Position numbers and translations under genes: made by a program
DNA from: Streptomyces sp. NBC_00223
Lineage (GTDB): Bacteria; Actinomycetota; Actinomycetes; Streptomycetales; Streptomycetaceae
Length of the DNA stretch: 64,000 nt
Direction of reading: 5' to 3'
Assembly: GCF_036199905.1 (NCBI RefSeq)
Contig: NZ_CP108109.1
Location: forward strand, 7,258,501 to 7,322,500
Notes under the pieces: model-generated
Seen by the model: only the letters and a program-made list of their open reading frames with translations
Databases searched by the model: none
What the model was told of the DNA's origin: nothing
Shown here: positions 53,303 to 62,027 of the stretch, piece after piece
Position numbering within the stretch: position 1 is the stretch's first letter
How the letters are laid out: the number at the start of each line of letters is the position of its first letter

Positions 53303-54223
53303 TCAGCCGACGATCAGCGGGCGCAGCGTGCGGTGGGCGATCTCCAGCCCCTGGGTGATCCGCCGCACGTCCCCGCTCCAGACGGGGTCCTCGTGCTCGA
53401 CGGACAGCACCCCGGTGAAGCCGCCCTCGTAGAGCGTGTCGACGACTCCGCGCCAGTCGACGTCGCCCAGGCCCGGCACCCGGTAGCGCCACCAGCCGCT
53501 GTCCCAGCCGTCGGTGCGGGCCACCGAGCGGCCGAAGACGCCGTAGCGGTCCCGGGCGCGCGGGTCGAGCTGTGCGTCCTTGGCCTGCGCGTGCGGGATG
53601 CGGTCGATGTACGGCTTCAGCGCGGTGACCGGGTCGATGCCGAGCCACAGCAGGTGCGAGGGGTCGTAGTTGAGGTAGAGCCCGAGGTCGAACATCCACT
53701 CCCACAGCTCGGGGGAGTAGGCGAGGTTGCCGGGGTAGCCGTCGGGGTGCCACCCCTCCATCACGCAGTTCTCGATGATGATCTTCACGCCGCGCTCGCC
53801 CGCGTACTCGACCAGCGGCGGCAGTTCGCGCTCGGCCTGCGCGAGGTTCTCCTTGACCGAGAGCCCGGGGTGCCGGCCGACGAAGGTGCCGACGTACTCC
53901 ACGCCGAGCAGCGCGGCCGCGTCGACGTTGGCCCGTACATGGGCGGCGATCTCGGACCTGCGGGCGGGGTCGGGGTGCAGATTGTTCTCGTAGTACGCCA
54001 GCGCGGACAGGGTCAGGCCGTGCTGGTCGAACAGGGCGCGGGTCTCGTCGGCCCGGCGCTTGTCGAGGCCCACCACGTCGATGTGGCTCGCCTCGAACTC
54101 CCGGGAGCCGGTGGAGGGCCAGGTGGCCACCTCCAGCGCCTGGTAGTCGTGCGCGGCCGCCCACGCGGCGATCTCGGCGAGCGGGAGCTGCGGAAGGCAG
54201 GCGGTCAGAAAGCCCAGCTTCAT
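53303..54223 (-). CDS. sugar phosphate isomerase/epimerase-like TIM barrel (2)
   Basis: A 306-residue protein of the same fold, but only distantly similar to its neighbour. Markers are MKLGFLTACLPQLPLAEIAAWA, YQALEVATWP, KIIIENCVMEGWHPDGYPGNL (Glu), LNYDPSHLLWLG (Asp, His), HAQAKDAQLD (His) and VLSVEHEDPVW (Glu). It begins one base after the dehydrogenase gene upstream, with GAGGTCTCCTGAG ahead. With the second isomerase and two dehydrogenases it forms a pathway for an unidentified sugar. Confidence 0.9.
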   Translation of the reverse strand: MKLGFLTACLPQLPLAEIAAWAAAHDYQALEVATWPSTGSREFEASHIDVVGLDKRRADETRALFDQHGLTLSALAYYENNLHPDPARRSEIAAHVRANVDAAALLGVEYVGTFVGRHPGLSVKENLAQAERELPPLVEYAGERGVKIIIENCVMEGWHPDGYPGNLAYSPELWEWMFDLGLYLNYDPSHLLWLGIDPVTALKPYIDRIPHAQAKDAQLDPRARDRYGVFGRSVARTDGWDSGWWRYRVPGLGDVDWRGVVDTLYEGGFTGVLSVEHEDPVWSGDVRRITQGLEIAHRTLRPLIVG

Positions 54224-54224
54224 C

Positions 54225-55334
54225 TCAGGAGACCTCTTTCCAGGTCCGGTCGGCCGCCGAGCCGAGTACGGCCTCGGTCAGGCGCACCATGCGGGCGGCG
54301 TCGTCGAAGGTGGGAAACGCGGGCGGCTCGGCCGCGTCCCCGGTGCCGTCCGCGCGGACGGCGGCGTGCACATCGCGGACGAAGGCCGCGAAGCAGTCGA
54401 GATACCCCATCGGATGACCGCCGGGCACCACCGAAAGGCGGGCCGCGGCGGGGGACAGGGTGGCCGGGTCGCGCAGCACCACGGCGTTCTCGCCGCGGCC
54501 GCCGACGAAGAGCGACTCCGGGTTCTCCTGGTCGAAGGCGAGCGAGGTACGGGCGCCGTCGACCTCGAACCACAGCCGGTTCTTGCGGCCCGGCGAGACC
54601 TGGGAGACCGTCACCGCCCCGGTGGCACCCCGGTCGGTGACGAACAGCAGCTGGACCACGTCCTCGGTGGCCGGCCGGCCGCCGTCCCGGTCCAGGGTCC
54701 GGCTGACCGCGGTCAGCTCGGTGATCCGGTGCCCGGTCACCCACTCGACCAGGTCGCACCAGTGCGAACCGATGTCGGCGAAGGCCCGCGAAGGCCCTCC
54801 GGCCACCGCGTCGACCCGCCAGTTGGTGTCGTCCGGCCGCGAGAGCCAGTCCTGGAGGTAGTGGCCGTGCACCAGCCGTACGTCCCCGGCCCGCCCGTCC
54901 AGCACCCGGGCCCGGGCCTCGGCGGCCATCGGGTGGTAGCGGTAGACGAAGGGGACCGCGGCCACCCTGCCGCTCTCGGCGGCCAGCGCCGCCAGCGCGT
55001 CCGCGGTGGCCGCCGAGGTGGTCAGCGGCTTCTCGCACACCACGTGCTTGCCTGCCCGCAGGGCGAGTTCGGCCAGCCGGGCGTGCGCGTCGTTCGGTGT
55101 GCAGATGTGCACCACGTCCACGTCGTCGCTGGTGACCAGCTCCTCCGAGGTGTCGTAGGCCCGCTCCACGCCCAGCTCCGCCGCGGCCTCCTTGGCGCGC
55201 GCGGGGGTCGAGGCGCTGATGCCGACCACCGGGGCCCCGGTGCGCCGCACGGCGTCCAGATGAACTCGTCCGATCATGCCCGCGCCGGCCACCGCCGTAC
55301 GCGGAGCCGACAGGCTCGATGAGATCAGGCGCAC
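54225..55334 (-). CDS. Gfo/Idh/MocA-family sugar dehydrogenase (2)
   Basis: A 369-residue dehydrogenase with TAVAGAGMIGRVHLDAVRRTGAPVVGIS (nucleotide fold), DVVHICTPNDAHA, GKHVVCEKPLTTS (Lys) and FADIGSHWCDLVEWVTGHRI (Asp and His of the active site). It leads the four-gene operon. The GTG at 55334 is chosen because GGAGG lies six bases upstream; the in-frame extension upstream (to 55397) would cross the promoter. Confidence 0.92.
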   Translation of the reverse strand: MRLISSSLSAPRTAVAGAGMIGRVHLDAVRRTGAPVVGISASTPARAKEAAAELGVERAYDTSEELVTSDDVDVVHICTPNDAHARLAELALRAGKHVVCEKPLTTSAATADALAALAAESGRVAAVPFVYRYHPMAAEARARVLDGRAGDVRLVHGHYLQDWLSRPDDTNWRVDAVAGGPSRAFADIGSHWCDLVEWVTGHRITELTAVSRTLDRDGGRPATEDVVQLLFVTDRGATGAVTVSQVSPGRKNRLWFEVDGARTSLAFDQENPESLFVGGRGENAVVLRDPATLSPAAARLSVVPGGHPMGYLDCFAAFVRDVHAAVRADGTGDAAEPPAFPTFDDAARMVRLTEAVLGSAADRTWKEVS

Positions 55335-55362
55335 AAATGCCCTCCATTTCCGCTTGCTTGAA

Positions 55363-55412
55363 ACGCTAGCCACCGCTCTTTCGGTTGACAATGGCAATAT
55401 TTCCGCTAACTT
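55363..55412. promoter_or_regulatory. Divergent overlapping promoters with palindrome GGCAATATTTCC
   Basis: For the minus-strand operon, TTGTCA (55391-55386) and TAGCGT (55368-55363) are 17 bp apart. For the ROK gene, TTGACA (55385-55390) and TAACTT (55407-55412) are 16 bp apart. The two -35 boxes overlap. An imperfect palindrome, GGCAATATTTCC (55393-55404), lies in the ROK promoter spacer and is a candidate ROK operator affecting both directions. Confidence 0.65.
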
Positions 55413-55474
55413 CTGTCATAAATCACGGACCGGCGGCCGGAACCCCGCGCAGATCCCGACGAAGGCAGGAACAG

Positions 55475-56662
55475 GTGACCGCAGCAGGCGACCGGCAGTT
55501 GACCGCGCTCAGCGAACTCGCCGGACTCGTGGCCGGCGGCACCACCCGGCGCAGCCAGCTCGCCACCGCGACCGGTCTGTCCAGGGCCGCCGTCGCCCAG
55601 CGGGTGGACCTGCTGATCGCCAAGGGCCTGCTGGTGGAGACCGGCACGGTGGTCACCGACCGGGGACGGCCGCCGCTGACCCTGCAACTCGCCTCGCGCA
55701 CCTCCGTGGTCTGCGCGGTCGACCTCGGCGCCACCCACAGCACGGTCGCGGTCGCCGAACTCGGCGGCGCCGTCCTGGCCGAGGCCACCGAGGAACTGGA
55801 CATCAACGACGGGCCGGCCGACGTACTCACCGGCCTGCACCGGCAGATCGGCCGGCTGCTGGCCGCCGCCGGCCACCCCGGCAGCCATGTCCGGGCGATC
55901 AGCATCGGCGTCCCCGGCCCGGTCGAGGCCCGTACCGGTACGGTGATCCGCCCGCCGATCATGCGCGGCTGGGACGGCTACCGGGTCCCCGCCTTCTTCG
56001 CCGGCCGCTTCGACGCGCCCGTGCTGGTCGACAACGACGTGAACATGATGGCGCTCGGCGAGTACGCCCACCGGCCGTCGAGCGCCCATCTGCTCTACGT
56101 CAAGGTCGGCACCGGCATCGGCTGCGGCATCGTCTCGGGCGGGGTGGTGCACCGCGGGGCGACCGGCGCGGCGGGCGACATCGGCCACATCCGGGTGCCC
56201 GGCCACGACGACGTGCTGTGCCACTGCGGCAACACCGGCTGCGTCGAGGCCGTCGCCTCCGGCGCCGCCATCGCCGCGACCCTGCGCGAGGCCGGGCTGC
56301 CCGTCGAGCATGTCTCGGACGTCGTCCGCCTGGTCGCGGGCGGCGATCCGCTCGCCCGCCGCCAGGTGCGGCTGGCCGCCCAGCGGATCGGCGAGGTGCT
56401 GGCCTCGCTGGTCAGCTTCCACAACCCCGACACGATCGTGCTCGGCGGCAGCATCGCCAGCCTCCATGACGACCTGCTCGCCGACATCCGGGCCGCCGTC
56501 TACCGCCGCGCCCTGCCGCTTGCCACCAGGACCGTCGCCATCGAGACCACCGTGCTCGGCCGCCGGGCCGGCATCGAGGGCGCCCGCCGGCTGGCCGTAC
56601 GGCACCTGCTGTCGCCCGAAGGAATCGGGCGAATGATCCGAAAGTCCCCCGGCGCCGTCTGA
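55475..56662 (+). CDS. ROK-family transcriptional repressor
   Basis: A 395-residue regulator: N-terminal winged helix (about 1-65, with RRSQLATATGLSRAAVAQRVDLLIAKGLL) and a ROK sugar-kinase-like domain with AVDLGATHSTVAVAE, DNDVNMMALGEY, VKVGTGIGCGIV, GDIGHIRV and the zinc motif CHCGNTGCVEAVASG. It is divergent from the sugar catabolic operon and probably represses it until a sugar binds. GTG at 55475 is taken with AAGGCAGGA upstream; ATG 55391 is in frame but lies in the promoter. Confidence 0.9.
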   Translation: MTAAGDRQLTALSELAGLVAGGTTRRSQLATATGLSRAAVAQRVDLLIAKGLLVETGTVVTDRGRPPLTLQLASRTSVVCAVDLGATHSTVAVAELGGAVLAEATEELDINDGPADVLTGLHRQIGRLLAAAGHPGSHVRAISIGVPGPVEARTGTVIRPPIMRGWDGYRVPAFFAGRFDAPVLVDNDVNMMALGEYAHRPSSAHLLYVKVGTGIGCGIVSGGVVHRGATGAAGDIGHIRVPGHDDVLCHCGNTGCVEAVASGAAIAATLREAGLPVEHVSDVVRLVAGGDPLARRQVRLAAQRIGEVLASLVSFHNPDTIVLGGSIASLHDDLLADIRAAVYRRALPLATRTVAIETTVLGRRAGIEGARRLAVRHLLSPEGIGRMIRKSPGAV

Positions 56663-56775
56663 CCTGGAATTCCGCACTCCGGCTGCGGATTGACGGCTCG
56701 TCAGCTCCCCCCGGACGGGTGGTCCGTTTCGGCGAACCGCCGCCTACCGGCATGCTCTATGGGCATGCTGGTGGC

Positions 56776-57915
56776 ATGGACGCGCGAGACGATGAAGGTG
56801 AGGACGGCGTTTCCGCGTACCGGACGATCCGGGTGACCACCCCGGACTCGCCGGTCGCCGAACTCGCCGACGTGGAGGCGTGGAAGGCCCGCAAGAAGTA
56901 CCCGTCGATGGTCTTCGCGGGCGGCCCGGTCTTCGGTGTGGCCCGCGAACGCGAGTCGGGCGGCTGGGAGTTGCACCCGCACTTCGCCGGACTCGCCCCG
57001 CAGGACGCCCGCGACGGACTCGGCGCCCACTTCCGCCAGCTCGCCCAGGCCGCCGCCGAGGAGGGCGACGACGAGGCCCGTACGGTCTATCTGGCGGCCG
57101 GTGAACGCCTCGACTGGGAACCGCTGGACGAGCTCACCGTACGCGGCGAGCGCTACCGGGTGGTGCGCGCCGAGCGCTTCGTACGGATGGGACCCGACGG
57201 ACCCGAGCCGCCCCGGGCCACCGACCCCGACCCCGGCAGGTCGGACGCCGCACGGACCAGCTACGACCCGGCGGGCGGCCTGGTCGTCGACCCCCTCGAC
57301 CCCTCGGCGCCCGCCCGCACGGGCCGGGTCTCCGAGGGCGTCCTGCGGGCCGAACTCCTCACCGCCCTGCGGAAGAACGGCAGCGTGCCCAGCGATGTCC
57401 GGCACGACTCGCGGAAGGCGGCCCGCACCCACCCCGGCGGGGTGCTGCTCCCGGCCACCTTCATGACCGCCGAGCGGGAGGGCGGCCGCTGGCAGCCCGA
57501 TCCGGCCGGTACCGCGGCCACCCCGCAGGCCGCCAGGGACGGACTCGCCATGCATCTGCGGGTGATGGTGCCCTGGCAGACCGACCTCGACGCCGACGAG
57601 TGCGAGGTCTATCTGCGGGCCGCCGACCGGATCGACACCGAGCACTGCGACGAACTCGACGTCGCCGGGCGGCACTTCCGTGTCGTCCGGGTCGAACGCC
57701 TGCTGCGCATCGGCCCCGACGGACCCGAGGGCCCCCGCCCCTCCGACCCCGATCCGATCCCGCCGGTCATGGTCCATGAGCAGCAGATCGGCGAACAGGG
57801 CGTGCCCGTCGACGAGGAGGAGGACGAGGAGCCCGACGAGCGGATGGAGAAGTTCATGGAGCTTTTCGACGAGGGCAGGCGGCGGCGCGCGGCACTTCAG
57901 CGCGGCCGGCCCTGA
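56776..57915 (+). CDS. DUF5954-like conserved protein with internal duplication
   Basis: A 379-residue acidic protein with two related halves. The first holds YRTIRVTTPDSPVAELADVEAWKARKKYPSMVFAGGPVFGVARERESGGWEL and RYRVVRAERFVRMGPDGPEPPRATDPDP. The second holds LLPATFMTAEREGGRWQPD and HFRVVRVERLLRIGPDGPEGPRPSDPDP. A highly acidic stretch (VDEEEDEEPDE) lies near the C-terminus. The family appears limited to actinomycetes and has no known function. Its 3' end overlaps that of the convergent alkA-type gene by 19 bp. Confidence 0.82.
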   Translation: MDARDDEGEDGVSAYRTIRVTTPDSPVAELADVEAWKARKKYPSMVFAGGPVFGVARERESGGWELHPHFAGLAPQDARDGLGAHFRQLAQAAAEEGDDEARTVYLAAGERLDWEPLDELTVRGERYRVVRAERFVRMGPDGPEPPRATDPDPGRSDAARTSYDPAGGLVVDPLDPSAPARTGRVSEGVLRAELLTALRKNGSVPSDVRHDSRKAARTHPGGVLLPATFMTAEREGGRWQPDPAGTAATPQAARDGLAMHLRVMVPWQTDLDADECEVYLRAADRIDTEHCDELDVAGRHFRVVRVERLLRIGPDGPEGPRPSDPDPIPPVMVHEQQIGEQGVPVDEEEDEEPDERMEKFMELFDEGRRRRAALQRGRP

Positions 57916-59330
57916 CTCCCCTGCGGCCGGGGCCCGTTGCCCGCCGCCCACAGGTGATGCGTGGCGTACGAACTCCACGGCCGCCACCGGGCCGCCCCTG
58001 CGGCCGCCGGGTCCGGCAGCACATCGGGGTCGCCCAGCGCCCGCATCCGGATGTACCCCGCGGCCCACGGACTCACCCCGGGCAGCGCCAGCAGCGACCG
58101 CTCGGCCTCCTCCCGGTCCGCCCCCGGGTCCAGCCGCACCACGCCGTCGGCCAGCGCGGCCGCGACCGTACGGACCACCGCCCCGCGCTCACCGGGCAGA
58201 TCCGGGAGCCGGGCGCCCACCAGGTCGGCCGGGCGTGGGAACAGACGCGTCAGACCGCCGCTCGGGGACGCCAGCGGCTCGCCGCACGCGGCCACCAGCG
58301 CCGCCACGGCCCGCCGTGCCTCGGCCGGCGCCAGCCCCTCGCCGAGCACGGTCCGTACCGCCTGCTCCTCCGGGTCCGCGGCGCCCGGCGCGCGCAGCCC
58401 GGGACGGGCCGCCACCAGCGGCGCCAACTCCGGGTCCGCGCCAAGCCGTTCGGCCACCGCGAGCGGATCGGCGTCCAGGTCGAACAGCCGCCGCACCCGG
58501 TGGGTCGCCGTGGTCAGGTCCCGCAGATCGTCCAGGTGCAGCCGGCACTCCAACCACCGCCCGGCGCCCGCCCGTTCGGCCACCTCGGCGATGCCCGCGC
58601 CGTGCGGCAGCCGCAGCGTACGGCGGTACGTACGCCCGCCCGGCCCCTCGGTGACCTCCTCCACCCCGGCGGCGGCCCGCGCGGCGAGGAAGTCGAAGAC
58701 CTGCCCGGCCGCGTACGGCCCCCGGTACGCCAGCCGCAGCGGGATACCGGCGGCGCCGTCGGGGCCGCTGCCCCGGCGGGCCGTCCGCAGCTCGGTCGGG
58801 GTGGCCGCGTAGATCTCCCGGATCGTCTCGTTGAACTGCCGCACGCTCGCGAAGCCCGCCGCGAAGGCGATCTCGGCCGCCTGCATCGAGGTGGTCTGGA
58901 GCAGCACCCGCGCGGTGTGCCCGCGCTGCGCCCGGGCGAGCGCGATCGGGCCCGCGCCCAGCTCCGCGTTGAGCTGGCGCTGCACCTGCCGGGAGCTGTA
59001 GCCCAGACGCGAGGCCAGTCCCGCCACGCCCTCGCGGTCCACCACGCCGTCGCCGATCAGCCGCACGGCCCGCCCGACGACGTCGGCCCGCGCGTTCCAG
59101 TCCGCCGAGCCCGGCACCGCGTCGGGACGGCATCTGCGGCAGGCCCGGAAACCGGCGCCCTGCGCGGCCGCGGCCGTCGGGTGGAAGGAGACGTTCTCCC
59201 GCTTCGGGGTGACCGCCGGGCAGCTGGGACGGCAGTAGATCCCGGTCGTGGCCACGGCGAAGAAGAACACGCCGTCGAACCGCGCGTCCCGGCTGCGCAC
59301 CGCCTCGTACCTGCTGTCCTCCGTCGTCAT
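57897..59330 (-). CDS. Ada-AlkA type DNA alkylation repair protein
   Basis: A 477-residue fusion. Residues 1-75 form an Ada zinc domain with YCRPSCPAVTP and FRACRRCRPD, giving four cysteines, one of them the methyl-phosphotriester acceptor. An AraC helix-turn-helix pair (about 85-180) follows, then an AlkA/OGG glycosylase domain (195-470) with LPGVSPWAAGYIRMRALGDPDV. After that the sequence moves quickly to WRPWSSYATHHLWAAG. The usual helix between LPxD and the WRPWR motif (about 20 residues) seems missing. It reverses methylation and excises alkylated bases; glycosylase activity is less certain. Confidence 0.86.
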   Translation of the reverse strand: MTTEDSRYEAVRSRDARFDGVFFFAVATTGIYCRPSCPAVTPKRENVSFHPTAAAAQGAGFRACRRCRPDAVPGSADWNARADVVGRAVRLIGDGVVDREGVAGLASRLGYSSRQVQRQLNAELGAGPIALARAQRGHTARVLLQTTSMQAAEIAFAAGFASVRQFNETIREIYAATPTELRTARRGSGPDGAAGIPLRLAYRGPYAAGQVFDFLAARAAAGVEEVTEGPGGRTYRRTLRLPHGAGIAEVAERAGAGRWLECRLHLDDLRDLTTATHRVRRLFDLDADPLAVAERLGADPELAPLVAARPGLRAPGAADPEEQAVRTVLGEGLAPAEARRAVAALVAACGEPLASPSGGLTRLFPRPADLVGARLPDLPGERGAVVRTVAAALADGVVRLDPGADREEAERSLLALPGVSPWAAGYIRMRALGDPDVLPDPAAAGAARWRPWSSYATHHLWAAGNGPRPQGSQGRPR

Positions 59331-59413
59331 ACGTCCCAGTATGGGCCGGGCGCGGTCGGGTCACTGGCGGATTTCGGACGTCATGGGGGGCCGTACAGCT
59401 CGGCCCTCCTGCC

Positions 59414-59827
59414 TCAGCGCCGCCGGACCGCGCGCGGTCCGATGTACGACGCGCCCGCCGCCGTGACCCGGGCGCGCAGCCCCCGGTCGGCCGTCACGAC
59501 CAGGCACGGGCGGTCGGGGGCGTCCGTACGGGACCGGGCGGCCAGCTCCGCGATCAGGTCGTCGCCGCTGCCCGGCGCCGACTCGACCGCCACCTCCGGC
59601 ACGGCGGCGACCCCGCGCGCCGCGCCCTCCACCACCAGCACCACGTCGAGCGCCGCGCCGACCGCCCAGCCGGGCGCGCCGGAGTCCGCCGGCAGCCCGG
59701 CTGCGGCGAGCGGCACCAGGGCGTCGCGCAGCCGCTCCGCCGCGCCCCTCCGGTCGCGCCACCAGCCGTCGGGCACCGAGCCGACCACGTTCGCGCCGTC
59801 CACGACCAGCAGCGGGCGCGGTGTCAT
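59414..59827 (-). CDS. NYN/PIN-type ribonuclease-like protein
   Basis: A 137-residue protein with PLLVVDGANVVGSVPDGWWRDR, GSGDDLIAELA and CLVVTADRGLRARV. The aspartates in VDGAN, GDD and TADRG are the acidic set of NYN/PIN nucleases, which often act on RNA. No fused domain is present. The start overlaps the galM stop by four bases (ATGA), so they are co-translated, though the functional link is unclear. Confidence 0.82.
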   Translation of the reverse strand: MTPRPLLVVDGANVVGSVPDGWWRDRRGAAERLRDALVPLAAAGLPADSGAPGWAVGAALDVVLVVEGAARGVAAVPEVAVESAPGSGDDLIAELAARSRTDAPDRPCLVVTADRGLRARVTAAGASYIGPRAVRRR

Positions 59828-60945
59828 CCGGCGCTCCGGCCGTCCAGGTGCGGGAAGCGGAACTCGGTCCGGCTGCGGAAGACCTCGCCCGGCCGCAGCA
59901 CGGTCGAGGGGTACTCCGGCCGGTTCGGCGAGTCGGGCAGATGCTGCGTCTCCAGGCAGATCGCGCTGTGCGCGTCCTGCCGGTGCCCGTCGGGCCCGGC
60001 CGGCGCGCCCTCCAGCCCGTTGGCCGTGTAGACCTGGACACCCGGCTCGGTAGTGCGGACCTCCAGCGTCCGGCCGCTGTCCGGTTCGTGCAGCACCGCG
60101 GCCGTACGCGGCGCCCCCGAGCCGCCAGGGGAGCGCAGCACCCAGCAGTGGTCGTACCCGCCGGCCGCCTTCAGCTGCGGGTCCGGCCGGTCGATGCCGT
60201 CGCCGACCGGGCGCGGCACGGTGAAGTCGAAGGGCGTCCCGGACACGTCGAGTTCGGGTCCCCACGGGATGCCCTCGGGGGAGACGGGAAGGTAGCGGTC
60301 GGCGTCGACGCGGAGCACATGGCGCAGGACGCTGCCGTCCCCGCTCCCGCCGCCGTCGCTGTCCGGACCGTCCTGCGCCGCCGCCAGGTTGAAGTACGCG
60401 TGGTTCGTGAGGTTGACGACCGTCGGCCGGTCGGTGCGCGCCTCGAAGTCCAGCGCCAGCGTCCCCGCCGCGTCGAGCGCGTAGGTCGCCGTCACCTCCA
60501 CCGCGCCCGGGAAGCCCATGTCGCCGTCCGGGCTGTTCAGCGACAGCCGCAGCGACCCGTCGGACAGCGGCTCGGCCCGCCAGATCCGCCGGTGGAAGCC
60601 GTCGGGACCGCCGTGCAGGGTGTGGCCGCGGTCGTTGACCGGCAGATGGTGGACCCGGCCGTCCAGCGTGAAGCGGCCCTCCGCGATCCGGTTGGCGTAG
60701 CGCCCGACCAGCGCGCCGAAGTACGGGCTGCGGGTGGCGTACGCGGCCGCGTCCGGCAGCGACAGCACCACCGAGGCGGTCCGCCCGGCCCGGTCGGGCA
60801 CGTGCAGGGCGTGCAGGACGCCCCCGTAGGTGAGGATCTCGGCGCTCACTCCGGCGGCCGACGTGAGCCGCCAGAGCTCGACCGCCCGGCCGTCGGGGGC
60901 GGTGCCGAAGGGCTCACGGGTGGGCGGGGTGACGGCAGTGGACAT
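59824..60945 (-). CDS. galM: aldose 1-epimerase (mutarotase)
   Basis: A 373-residue beta-sandwich enzyme that interconverts alpha and beta anomers of galactose, glucose and related aldoses. Visible residues are GRYANRIAEGRF, GHTLHGGPDGFHRRIW (His), NLTNHAYFNLA (catalytic His) and STVLRPGEVFRSRTEF (catalytic Glu). No signal peptide, so cytoplasmic. It is followed by the NYN gene with a four-base overlap. It may feed the galactose-based polymer operon nearby, but about 210 bp separates the two. Confidence 0.92.
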   Translation of the reverse strand: MSTAVTPPTREPFGTAPDGRAVELWRLTSAAGVSAEILTYGGVLHALHVPDRAGRTASVVLSLPDAAAYATRSPYFGALVGRYANRIAEGRFTLDGRVHHLPVNDRGHTLHGGPDGFHRRIWRAEPLSDGSLRLSLNSPDGDMGFPGAVEVTATYALDAAGTLALDFEARTDRPTVVNLTNHAYFNLAAAQDGPDSDGGGSGDGSVLRHVLRVDADRYLPVSPEGIPWGPELDVSGTPFDFTVPRPVGDGIDRPDPQLKAAGGYDHCWVLRSPGGSGAPRTAAVLHEPDSGRTLEVRTTEPGVQVYTANGLEGAPAGPDGHRQDAHSAICLETQHLPDSPNRPEYPSTVLRPGEVFRSRTEFRFPHLDGRSAG

Positions 60946-61157
60946 ACGTCGGTCCTTGGGGTCGGCGGGCGGACGGGAAGCAGCGGGCCATCATACGAGC
61001 GGCGGCGCGCCGGCCTCCCGGGTGACCGGCGTGCGGCCGGGACGGATGCGCTCGGGACGCACCTCCCGGCCGCCGGTCAGCCGCGCCACCACCCGCTCCA
61101 CCGCCGGCCGCGCGACGGCCCGCCCGGGCCGTCCGGCTCCGCGCGTCGCGCGTGCCG

Positions 61158-62027
61158 TCAGCAGGCCGTGCGCCAGGCGTCGAGCGCGAGGTGCTTGCCG
61201 ATCGAGCTGAGCCGCAACTTCCGGCTCACCGGGCAGAACTGATCGGTCGTCAGCTTGTACTCGGCGTGGAACACCGCCTTGTCGGCGGCGATGAACGGCG
61301 TGAGCGACTCGCACTCCTTGTACTGCGCGCACTGCTCGTCCACCGAGAAGTCGAAGTCCGCGACGAGGGCGGGCACTTGGTCGAGGTCGTTCTTGAGCCC
61401 CACCGCGAGCCCGCGGTCATGGGCCAGGCCCGCGATCATCCGGTTGTACGCCAGCTGCTGACGTGCCGTCAGCGGAAAGCCGGTGGTGTTGGCGTAGCCC
61501 TCCAGCAGATCGGGCTCCACCGCGTCGAAGCCCTTCTTCCGGCACATGTCGAAGCGGGCCGCCATCAGCGGACGCAGGACGTCCACCCGGCGGATGTCCA
61601 GCCAGCGTTCGCCGTCCCAGCCGTCGCCCTTGCCGCGTACGGAGGCCGGGAAGTCGTCGGCGTCCGGCCGGAAGGACTCCCACGCGCCCGCGTTGATGTA
61701 ACAGATCACCTTGCGGCCGTCGGTGTGCAGGGCGCGTACGGCGTCGGCGCCGTTCTCGAAGCCGTCGATGTCGTAGACCGGCACGTCGACGGACCGGTCG
61801 AGGGTGCCGCTGAGCTGCCACTGCCAGGGGGTGCCGGGGCGCGGCTGCCAGCGGGTGGGGGAGGGGGCCCGGTCGCCGTCCACGGGGGTGGGGGCGGGGC
61901 CGCCGGGGGAGGAGCAGGCGGTGAGGGCGAGCAGGAGTACGGCGAGGGCGGCGAGCCGACGGGCGGCGGGGCGAGGCGGGCGCCTGGTCGGGGGGCGGTT
62001 CGGACGGGGGTGCGGGTCGCGGGTCAT
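61158..62027 (-). CDS. GH114 endo-alpha-1,4-polygalactosaminidase lipoprotein
   Basis: A 289-residue protein. The start MTRDPHPRPNRPPTRRPPRPAARR is followed by a hydrophobic helix and the lipobox LALTACSS, so it is probably lipid-anchored outside. The TIM-barrel glycosidase has VPVYDIDGFEN, VICYINAGAWE, RWLDIRR, FDAVEPDLLEGY (Asp173), VGLKNDLDQ and FSVDEQCAQYKECE (Glu231 as acid/base). The family cuts alpha-1,4-linked galactosamine chains. It overlaps the GH135 stop by four bases and is the last gene of the operon. Confidence 0.9.
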   Translation of the reverse strand: MTRDPHPRPNRPPTRRPPRPAARRLAALAVLLLALTACSSPGGPAPTPVDGDRAPSPTRWQPRPGTPWQWQLSGTLDRSVDVPVYDIDGFENGADAVRALHTDGRKVICYINAGAWESFRPDADDFPASVRGKGDGWDGERWLDIRRVDVLRPLMAARFDMCRKKGFDAVEPDLLEGYANTTGFPLTARQQLAYNRMIAGLAHDRGLAVGLKNDLDQVPALVADFDFSVDEQCAQYKECESLTPFIAADKAVFHAEYKLTTDQFCPVSRKLRLSSIGKHLALDAWRTAC

